Assembly (NCBI GenBank): GCA_017620885.1 | Contig: JAGAUF010000035.1 | Span: 1-55,042, forward strand | DNA: 55,042 nt | Direction of reading: 5' to 3' | Source of the DNA: Muribaculaceae bacterium | Lineage (GTDB): Bacteria; Bacteroidota; Bacteroidia; Bacteroidales; Muribaculaceae | In this document: positions 25,719 through 32,433 of the stretch, one piece after another | Numbering within the stretch: position 1 is the stretch's first letter | Layout: every line of letters starts with the position of its first letter | The notes under the pieces: generated by a model | The model's database searches: none | What the model saw: only the letters and a program-made list of their open reading frames with translations | Told to the model about the DNA's origin: nothing | Translations under genes and position numbers: made by a program

Positions 25719-27377
25719 ATGGCAAACTTCACATTTAATGTAGCATCAAATGCTACCGGAAGCCAATCGCTTCAAAACATTTTAGAGACTGTCAAGTCAA
25801 ATTACACTACCTCTGATTCTGTAAAAATCCAATTAACAGATGCCGGAAGGTACACGCTAACCAAAAGATTCACTCTTAAATGCAATTTTGAGCTAAATGG
25901 ATTTACTGGGAAAGATGGCGCAAAGAGCGAAATTTATTTTACTAAAGCTGCATTTCCTGACAACACAGTTATCACAGGCGACGGGTTCCTCTCGTTTGAA
26001 GGATACATATCCCAAAACGGGACAAATTCCGGCAATAGGATCGAAGTAAAACTGAGCAATCTGATTGTAAATCTTGAAAACAAACGTTTTATCGGGCATC
26101 CTAATCAAAAGGAATTGCTTCTTTTAAAATTCTGGGGATGCAACAAAGTAACCGTATTTAATGTGGACAACTACTTAAACCAAGGCGCTATAACAAACCT
26201 TGACGTAAGAGAGAGCGACAATATCACAGTGGAAAGCTGCATCTTGGGAAACCGCAATGCGACGTACGGCGATACAGCCGGCGGTGTTCTTTGGATTCGC
26301 GGCGGATGCCGAAACGTAAATATCTTCGCCAATAAAATTTATAAAAACGGCAACGACGAAGTCTTGGCGATTTGGGGAGGCACCGCAGCCCACGAATACA
26401 ATATGGAAGATATAAATATTTTCGACAATGAAATAACATACGGATCTCCTTCTGAGCCACAAGCCGATCTGGATGTTATGATTGCCATGCATTCACCCTC
26501 GGACATTGACAACGGATATGCTCATAATTGGAAAAATTTCAATTTCACTGGCAACATAATCACTTGCAACAGCGCTGTGAAACGTGTTATTTGGATAACT
26601 CACAGAAACTTCGACACCGTAGAAAATTACAACATCAACAGCAATACAATTATTCATACAGCATTTTCCGACACGAATACAAACAATTACATAGAAGATA
26701 TAGAAATCCGAAATTTTGACACTACGAAACCGTCTGCTCACCATGACAGCGTCTGTATCAAAGGGAACAGATTCATTGCAAGAGAGCATATCGCAGGCAA
26801 AAACCGCCATCGTCTCTTGATTCTGAACAATTCAAAAGCCACGTTCTCCGGCAATACTATCGACTCCGTTGGACAAACGACGGAAACCAATTCCAAAACA
26901 TACAATGGCGTGATAGTATTTACCACCATAGGAGACAATTGCGAAATTATCGCAAACGGAAATTATGCAAAAGGGATTGACGTATTGCATTATTCTTGGG
27001 CATCGTCTACTTCCCGGTCGCAACGAATAACTTTAAAAATAACCGACAACACCTTTGAAGACGGATCGATGATTTATCTTAGGAATGTACTGAACACCGA
27101 CGTATTATTCAAAGGGAATACAGTGCAAAACGCCCAGTATTACTCTCTGTTTCAAGAGATGGCAAATACAGGTAATCTGACTGTTTCCGACAACGTCTTC
27201 CTCCTCAGCGCATCCTCAGGCGTCCTATATGAGAAATACGACACAAATACTCCGGCGATCGATTACTTGACTGTAACCGGCAACACATTAGTCGGATATG
27301 ACAACAACGTTCTCAACTCATTGTCGGCGATTGGTAGCAAGAATACGATCGCAAATAATGTGATTACCAAGTTCTGA
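25719..27377 (+). CDS. Right-handed parallel beta-helix protein, no signal peptide
   Basis: This 552-residue protein has at least ten short turns of the form hydrophobic-x-hydrophobic-x-x-N-x-hydrophobic (NIFDNEI, NFTGNII, CIKGNRF, TFSGNTI, KITDNTF, LFKGNTV, TVSDNVF, TVTGNTL, TIANNVI), the pattern of pectin-lyase-like parallel beta-helices. Unlike most such enzymes it starts MANFTFNVASN with no hydrophobic signal and has no T9SS tail. It is AT-rich compared with its neighbours (one 60-base line, 26641-26700, counts 30% G+C). Tail-spike, epimerase-like or structural roles are all possible. It lies alone on the plus strand and ends at a very strong terminator. Confidence 0.7.
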   Translation: MANFTFNVASNATGSQSLQNILETVKSNYTTSDSVKIQLTDAGRYTLTKRFTLKCNFELNGFTGKDGAKSEIYFTKAAFPDNTVITGDGFLSFEGYISQNGTNSGNRIEVKLSNLIVNLENKRFIGHPNQKELLLLKFWGCNKVTVFNVDNYLNQGAITNLDVRESDNITVESCILGNRNATYGDTAGGVLWIRGGCRNVNIFANKIYKNGNDEVLAIWGGTAAHEYNMEDINIFDNEITYGSPSEPQADLDVMIAMHSPSDIDNGYAHNWKNFNFTGNIITCNSAVKRVIWITHRNFDTVENYNINSNTIIHTAFSDTNTNNYIEDIEIRNFDTTKPSAHHDSVCIKGNRFIAREHIAGKNRHRLLILNNSKATFSGNTIDSVGQTTETNSKTYNGVIVFTTIGDNCEIIANGNYAKGIDVLHYSWASSTSRSQRITLKITDNTFEDGSMIYLRNVLNTDVLFKGNTVQNAQYYSLFQEMANTGNLTVSDNVFLLSASSGVLYEKYDTNTPAIDYLTVTGNTLVGYDNNVLNSLSAIGSKNTIANNVITKF

Positions 27378-27402
27378 AAATCACAGACCGCGAAATAAAG
27401 AG

Positions 27403-27441
27403 ATTCCCCGAAAGTCTCGACAGACTTTCGGGGAATTTTTC
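27403..27441. terminator. Strong bidirectional intrinsic terminator
   Basis: A perfect 15-bp stem (27403-27417 with 27422-27436) closes a CGAC loop and is followed by TTTTTC. It separates the beta-helix gene from the convergent acyltransferase gene. Confidence 0.9.
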
Positions 27442-27462
27442 GTAATAGGGCGAGGCGGATCC

Positions 27463-28527
27463 TTAATTATTTTCTCTGTCTTCTTTACGTCTTTGATTTT
27501 CGACGAGTTTAAGTCCAAACAGGAATGATGTCACCTTCCATCTTCCCAAAACAAACCGGTAAAGCAACAACGGCATCCACACGCCGACAATAACGCCAAC
27601 AATAGCACAGGCTAAGAAAATCCAGTCGTTCATCACCACCCCACTCTTTATAATTATCGATTTTACAAACCCCTCAAACGTGGTATGGAAAAGATAAATA
27701 ATATAAGAAGCTGAACTGACATACAGTAGAGCTTTACTTACACGCCTCTCAATATGATTTTCCATATATGATGTTATCGCAAGAATTGCAATGATAGCAA
27801 TATACGGAACTATTAAATCAACTCCGTAAAATCCTAACACATATAATACTTCAAATCCTACGAACAAGAGTGTAGACAAAATTCGGACAGCTGTATTTTT
27901 CAAAGACAGATAATCTTTCCAATCACATAAAATCACACCTGTCATAAAATAAGGTAACATTTGCTTAGTCTGCCACAAGCAAAACAATTCAGGCAATTCA
28001 ATTGGAATCAATGAAAATATAACAGATGCAATAAACAAAATTGTACGGCTATTCCTTGTTTTGAAAAAAGGTACTAAAACAAACATCCACCAAAGCGCCC
28101 AAATAAACCAAAGGAAATAGCCGGCAGAAGGGGAATATAATATTTCAATATATGTTTTTAATGTAACAGGGTTTTCCACATAAGCTCCAAGAAGTTGGGA
28201 CACTGATTTAATCGATATTATTATTATGGATGTAGCAATATATGGAATCATAAGTCGACGCACCTTTCCAAGTAGAAAGTCAAAATAAGACGCCGTCTTT
28301 CTGTTTCTCCCAAAGATATATAGATAGCCGCTCATTGCCATAAAAAGCGGCATGTGGAATGTATAAATTACATCGACAGACACCGACCACCATCGAGGCT
28401 CCCATCCTCCAAGGCTCCAATGTCCGATCACAACTAAAATAATAGCAAACGCACGTGAGAAATCTATGGCCAATAATCTGTGGCTTTCACTATTCTTTAA
28501 TCCGTTAGAGCAATTGTTCTTCATCAT
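27463..28527 (-). CDS. Integral-membrane acyltransferase (acyltransferase_3 family)
   Basis: This 354-residue protein has about ten membrane segments. The N-terminal R-x(10)-H pattern (DFSRAFAIILVVIGHW) is the acetyl-transfer motif of OafA/WecH-type acyltransferases, which pass acyl groups across the membrane to surface sugars. It is AT-rich (one line, 27841-27900, counts 32% G+C). It is the last gene of a three-gene operon with the barrel protein and the SGNH hydrolase, 29 bp after the barrel stop. Many OafA relatives carry a fused SGNH domain; here the two are separate genes. Confidence 0.85.
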   Translation of the reverse strand: MMKNNCSNGLKNSESHRLLAIDFSRAFAIILVVIGHWSLGGWEPRWWSVSVDVIYTFHMPLFMAMSGYLYIFGRNRKTASYFDFLLGKVRRLMIPYIATSIIIISIKSVSQLLGAYVENPVTLKTYIEILYSPSAGYFLWFIWALWWMFVLVPFFKTRNSRTILFIASVIFSLIPIELPELFCLWQTKQMLPYFMTGVILCDWKDYLSLKNTAVRILSTLLFVGFEVLYVLGFYGVDLIVPYIAIIAILAITSYMENHIERRVSKALLYVSSASYIIYLFHTTFEGFVKSIIIKSGVVMNDWIFLACAIVGVIVGVWMPLLLYRFVLGRWKVTSFLFGLKLVENQRRKEDRENN

Positions 28528-28556
28528 AAAATTATCCGAACTACTTATTTATAAAT

Positions 28557-29144
28557 TCAAAATCTATAATTGAAGGAAGCGAGGACTCTGAGCCTATGGC
28601 CAGAATCGTCGGTAAGAGGGATGGAGATTTCCGGCTGCACCCACAGCTTGCCGACTGTGAAACGGAATCCTCCCCGAAGGCGGGTTTCCGGCTCGCGATA
28701 TTCAGGACGGTTTGTCACTGCTGCGGTCACAAGAATATGTTTGGTAATATCGCAAGAGAGCCTACCGAGCCAGAGGCTTGAATAGCCAAGTTCTGAATCG
28801 TAGTGTGGTGTGAAGCCTCCCTGCACTCCAAGACGTTTGAATTTATATCGCGCATCTATATCCAAACCGAGATTCCAATAATGTTGACCCCATGTTTTTC
28901 CGAAATATGGCATCCCCTGCACCGCCACAGGCCCGAGATTTGTTTTAGCACCAGCATACAGCCTGAAATACTGATATTCTAATTTGACTGAATAAAGGCT
29001 CTGCTGCAAGCGGAATTGATAATGATCCTTAAGCGTATATTGCACGTAGATATAACGCGTATCGCGCAGACCTACACTAAACTGTGCATTAAGAATGAAT
29101 GTGGCAAAAAGGAATAAGACGATAACGCACGCGGATTTCTTCAT
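28557..29144 (-). CDS. Predicted outer-membrane beta-barrel protein
   Basis: This is a 195-residue protein with a signal peptide (1-20, ending LNAQ). The mature part has alternating aromatic/hydrophobic strands with Tyr, Gly and Arg turns, and ends with Phe (SFNYRF), as outer-membrane barrels do. I do not recognise the family. The start overlaps the SGNH hydrolase stop (ATGA), so the two are translated together. It may help place or export the substrate of its neighbours. Confidence 0.65.
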   Translation of the reverse strand: MKKSACVIVLFLFATFILNAQFSVGLRDTRYIYVQYTLKDHYQFRLQQSLYSVKLEYQYFRLYAGAKTNLGPVAVQGMPYFGKTWGQHYWNLGLDIDARYKFKRLGVQGGFTPHYDSELGYSSLWLGRLSCDITKHILVTAAVTNRPEYREPETRLRGGFRFTVGKLWVQPEISIPLTDDSGHRLRVLASFNYRF

Positions 29145-29725
29145 TTCAGCAGATATTTATTTAATTGATCAGTCAGGATTTCATACCCATAACGATTTAG
29201 ATGAAGCCCGTCATAACTATATTGCAAATTCAAGCACCCGTCTTTGAGAAGCAGATCGTGAACATCTACGTAAATTATCTCATCAATATTTTCTTCTACG
29301 ATGCGGCGTTTCACGCACGCATTAAATTTATCTATCACCTCATTGGCAGCCTCCACATTGCTTTCGGTTATGCGAGGTAGCACGGAAATAAGATAGATAG
29401 GATTGGCTCTGGTGGCTGTCACAGCGTCAAGATATTGCGTCACATAGTTCTCAATATCTTGGTCGGAATACGCAGCATTAAGATCGTTTGTGCCGAACAG
29501 TATTATCAGGTTCTGATTGTCGAAACAACCGGCATTTTCACGAATATACTCAATTCCACTACCTGCCACGCCATAATTTTTTGTCAGAAGAGTAGGAAAA
29601 TTATCATTTAAATCCCATAGCTCAACAATGGAATCTCCGAGAAAATTGTAATATGCCGGTCCATCAGAACATTCCGACAATACAAATGAAAACATTATTA
29701 AAAATGGTATTACTTTTTTTCGCAT
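29141..29725 (-). CDS. SGNH/GDSL hydrolase, probable lipoprotein
   Basis: This 194-residue protein has an N-terminal hydrophobic stretch ending LSEC (Cys19), an imperfect lipobox. SGNH blocks are clear: GDS (S32 nucleophile), VAGSG (oxyanion glycine), GTND (N80) and YDGLHLN (D172, H175). It therefore should hydrolyse or transfer an ester on a carbohydrate. It heads the operon with the barrel and the membrane acyltransferase and lies 65 bp downstream of porQ. No promoter match was found upstream. Confidence 0.82.
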   Translation of the reverse strand: MRKKVIPFLIMFSFVLSECSDGPAYYNFLGDSIVELWDLNDNFPTLLTKNYGVAGSGIEYIRENAGCFDNQNLIILFGTNDLNAAYSDQDIENYVTQYLDAVTATRANPIYLISVLPRITESNVEAANEVIDKFNACVKRRIVEENIDEIIYVDVHDLLLKDGCLNLQYSYDGLHLNRYGYEILTDQLNKYLLK

Positions 29726-29790
29726 AATAGTTTTCTTAATCGGGAGCTTCGGATTTCCGATAAATGGAATGTGATTGAGAGGATGACGGA

Positions 29791-30834
29791 TCAGTTGAGG
29801 AGTTCGCCGAGGGAGGTGGAGACGTTGAGCATAAGGGAGGAGCCGCTCTTGTGCGGCATAGCGTATGCGACGTTGAAGCGGAAGGCTTTCACTTTCAGCC
29901 CCATACCGACGGAGAACCCGGACAAGAAATTGCGCTGATACGTCGACATCTCCGCCTTCGTTTTATAGTTGTAACCCAGCGCGATATAGAATTTATCGGA
30001 GGGTTGATACTGGAGTCCGAGGTTGAGGTGGCCGAAAAGATTTCCGAAGAAATTCGATTTCACTTCCATATCGTCCTCCTTCTCCTTGTCGTGTTTATAA
30101 CTGCCGATTCGCCATTTCGTTAGGGAGTGGGCGGTTATATTGATGCTGAAGGGCGACGAGCCGAGCGACTGCATATAGCCCAGCCGGATATCAAAGGGAA
30201 GACGGTCGTAGCGTTTATCGAAACGTTTCAACTGTCCGCCGAGGTTCTTGATTACGGCAGAAAACGAGCAGTCGTTCTCCTCATTGTAATAGTTTATACC
30301 GAGATCTACACCGAGAGCAAAGGCTGTGTATTGCTCATAATTGCTGTAAATGGCATTGAGCATAATGCCGCCGCGGAGACGGTCGGTGATGTCGTGCGAG
30401 TAAGCGCCTTCGATTACGATGTCCTGCGGAGAGAAAGAGCCGCCGATTGTGCCGTTGGCGTCGGTCTGCGTGATTGTGCCGTGATTGAGATAGCGGAATC
30501 CGATGGCCCATGCACCGCGTTCGCCGGCAGGCATGCCGTAACGCGCGCTTGCAAAATTGCTCGATCCGAGCCAATGCATATATCCCAAAGCAACCTGCCT
30601 GTCGATTTCGGGTCCGAGAAGAGCCGGATTCTGGTCAATGAGCGTCACGTCATCGTCAATCAGTGCCGCCGAGCCACCGCCGAGCGCGAAAGCGTGGGCC
30701 GACGTGGGATGGTCGAGAAACGTATAGGCCGACGTGCCATTCTGCCCCGATGCACGAAAAATCGGAACAAGCATCGCCACAGCAACCATTAGAAAAGTCG
30801 CGTTGTATTTTCGTTTTTGAGTCGTTATCGTCAT
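29791..30834 (-). CDS. porQ: Type IX secretion system protein PorQ
   Basis: PorQ is an outer-membrane barrel of the FadL/PorV-like fold needed for T9SS cargo processing. From ATG 30834 the protein is 347 residues with a signal peptide ending ASGQ. Recognisable family blocks are the N-terminal TFLDHPTSAHAFALGG and the C-terminal barrel ending SLGELLN. An ATG at 30852 would add six residues, and a TTG at 30879 gives the longest frame. It lies divergent from the TonB-like gene. Confidence 0.88.
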   Translation of the reverse strand: MTITTQKRKYNATFLMVAVAMLVPIFRASGQNGTSAYTFLDHPTSAHAFALGGGSAALIDDDVTLIDQNPALLGPEIDRQVALGYMHWLGSSNFASARYGMPAGERGAWAIGFRYLNHGTITQTDANGTIGGSFSPQDIVIEGAYSHDITDRLRGGIMLNAIYSNYEQYTAFALGVDLGINYYNEENDCSFSAVIKNLGGQLKRFDKRYDRLPFDIRLGYMQSLGSSPFSINITAHSLTKWRIGSYKHDKEKEDDMEVKSNFFGNLFGHLNLGLQYQPSDKFYIALGYNYKTKAEMSTYQRNFLSGFSVGMGLKVKAFRFNVAYAMPHKSGSSLMLNVSTSLGELLN

Positions 30835-30997
30835 ATCTGTTTCTGCGTGCATCGGACACGCTGCTGCGCACGCTGTCAATATTATAACGTCCCCCTTGCC
30901 ACTTTATTGCCACCATCCTCTTTTCTGAAGAGACTTTACACATTTATTCCATAACTGTTAAAAATCCGAAAGAATATTAAAATGACCGCTTTATCAC

Positions 30998-31028
30998 TTG
31001 CACACCTCATCCTTTAACGCTAACTTTG
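30998..31028 (+). promoter_or_regulatory. Promoter of the TonB C-terminal-domain gene
   Basis: TTG (30998-31000), a 20-nt spacer and TAACTTTG (31021-31028). It lies 24 nt before the ATG at 31052 and overlaps the upstream ATG at 30998, ruling that start out. Confidence 0.7.
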
Positions 31029-31051
31029 CATCACTTTTCGGAGAAAACTTT

Positions 31052-31492
31052 ATGCTTAAATATATTCTTCTTACGATAGTCGGTCTTATCACATTCCCGC
31101 TCACTCCTGACGTTTGCGCGCAGACGTGCAAGATTCGTTGCAAGAAGGCGTCTGACGGCAAATGCGTCTATATGGAGGTGTATGAATACGACTATGTGAC
31201 GGAGAAACCGATGTTCCCCGGCGGAGACTCGCATCTCGTTTCTTTCATCAATCATACGCGCCAATACCCTGAGAAGGCATATAAGCGCGGTGTGACAGGA
31301 CGTGTTACGTGTTCATTTATAGTCAATGCCGACGGAAGTGTTTCCCACATCCGCATCCTCAAGGGTGTCGAGCCGTCGCTCAATCGCGAGGCCATCCGCA
31401 TCTTCTCTTTGATGCCAGCTTGGATTCCCGGCAAAATCGACAATATTGCCGTCCCGGTGCGCGTAATCCGCTCCATCCCCTTCCGCAAATAA
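31052..31492 (+). CDS. TonB C-terminal-domain protein, secreted
   Basis: This 146-residue protein has a signal peptide ending VCAQ, a Cys-containing segment, and a TonB C-terminal domain (about 50-146) with EKPMFPGGD, YPEKAYKRGVTGRVTCSFIV and the ending VPVRVIRSIPFRK. There is no proline-rich stretch or membrane anchor, so it cannot act as a normal energy transducer. It may be a free periplasmic competitor or receptor-binding module. Divergent from porQ. Confidence 0.78.
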   Translation: MLKYILLTIVGLITFPLTPDVCAQTCKIRCKKASDGKCVYMEVYEYDYVTEKPMFPGGDSHLVSFINHTRQYPEKAYKRGVTGRVTCSFIVNADGSVSHIRILKGVEPSLNREAIRIFSLMPAWIPGKIDNIAVPVRVIRSIPFRK

Positions 31493-31597
31493 TTCCCGCT
31501 TCTAAGATTATTTCCCCACTCCACAGAATGTGTCAATTCCCTGCCCCCGTAGATTTCCGTGTATTTTCAGGAATTTGTGCAGAAAACCGGATGAAGA

Positions 31598-31629
31598 TTT
31601 GGTGGAATGAAGAAAAATGAGTAATTTTG
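31598..31629 (+). promoter_or_regulatory. rpsO promoter
   Basis: TTTG (31598-31601), a 20-nt spacer and TAATTTTG (31622-31629), exact consensus, about 98 nt before the ATG. Confidence 0.75.
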
Positions 31630-31633
31630 TACG

Positions 31634-31684
31634 CTTTTTGAGCGAAAAGAGCACCGGGCAGAGAGAGCCGGGTATCACTCTTTT
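31634..31684 (+). ncRNA. Structured rpsO leader, possible S15 autoregulatory element
   Basis: AAAAGAG (31645-31651) pairs with CTCTTTT (31678-31684), enclosing a smaller ACC/GGT helix. An alternative pairing uses CTTTT (31634-31639 region) with the same AAAAG bases, so two folds compete. S15 is known to regulate its own mRNA in several bacteria; the use of this leader for that is inferred. Confidence 0.4.
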
Positions 31685-31726
31685 CCAAGAAAAGCCTTTT
31701 TATAAACAATTTAAATCTCTCAAACA

Positions 31727-32002
31727 ATGCATCTTACAAAAGAACAAAAAGAGGAAATTTTCGAGAAGTACGGACAGGGCAAGAATGACACGGGTAGCCC
31801 CGAAAGCCAGATCGCCCTTTTCTCAATCCGCATCGCTCACCTTACCGAGCACCTGAAAAAGAACCACAAGGACCACACCACGGCTCGTGCGCTTAAGGCT
31901 CTCGTAGGTCAGCGTCGTTCACTCCTCGACTACCTCATCCGCAAGGACATCAACCGCTACCGCGCAATCATCGCAAAGAAAGAGCTCGGTATCCGTAAGT
32001 AA
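31727..32002 (+). CDS. rpsO: 30S ribosomal protein S15
   Basis: This 91-residue protein has the complete S15 pattern: DTGSPESQIALFSIRIAHLTEHLK and HDHTTARAL-like helix (KDHTTARALKALVGQRRSLL). The usual neighbour pnp is missing. It is monocistronic, with promoter, structured leader and terminator. Confidence 0.97.
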   Translation: MHLTKEQKEEIFEKYGQGKNDTGSPESQIALFSIRIAHLTEHLKKNHKDHTTARALKALVGQRRSLLDYLIRKDINRYRAIIAKKELGIRK

Positions 32003-32027
32003 TCCCTGCAAGGATAAAAGCTTTTAC

Positions 32028-32060
32028 GAGGACGCATCCAACGATGCGCCCTCATTTTTT
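32028..32060 (+). terminator. rpsO terminator
   Basis: GAGG-x-CGCATC pairs with GATGCG-x-CCTC with one mismatch, followed by T6 (32055-32060). The following 32061-32377 contains an 8-bp hairpin (32189-32208) but no gene that I can support. Confidence 0.75.
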
Positions 32061-32377
32061 ATTCCCTCATCGCAGCCTTTATCCCCATATCTCAAATTCA
32101 TCCCCTCGCCACAGTTTATCCCCTCGTCGCAGCCCTCTTATCAGGCGATGACTGAACCTTTGAGGCTGCCGCGACGTTGTATAAGCAGAAGGACGTATCG
32201 ACGTCCTTACTATGATACGCACACGAATAATTCACTCATCAACAGGATTAAGGCTCCCACACAGGCCTTCGGTTATGAGAAGATTGCTTGCCGGACACAT
32301 TCCCGATGGCGAGAGGCCACGATGAAATGACAATTTCAGGCAACAACGACGATGACCGCAAAATCCTATAAAAATCA

Positions 32378-32416
32378 ATCCCGAGACTGACTGAACAGCC
32401 TCGGGATGATTTTTTA
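32378..32416. terminator. Bidirectional terminator downstream of the M6 protease
   Basis: ATCCCGAG pairs with CTCGGGAT around a 14-nt loop. T runs follow on both strands (TTTTTT on plus, TTTTT on minus). It lies 17 bp after the protease stop. Confidence 0.75.
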
Positions 32417-32433
32417 TGTCTTGCCGGAGAGAT

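Noticed and set aside
30998..31051. N-terminal extension of the TonB-like protein from an ATG at 30998
   Set aside because: This ATG overlaps the promoter (TTG at 30998, TAACTTTG at 31021), and the following ATG at 31052 gives a proper signal peptide.
32189..32208. Perfect 8-bp hairpin AAGGACGT/ACGTCCTT as a terminator
   Set aside because: No T tract follows on either strand, and both adjacent genes already have better terminators.
32148..32330. A 60-residue plus-strand open frame in the rpsO-protease gap
   Set aside because: Arg/Thr-rich with no motif, no ribosome site and no promoter.
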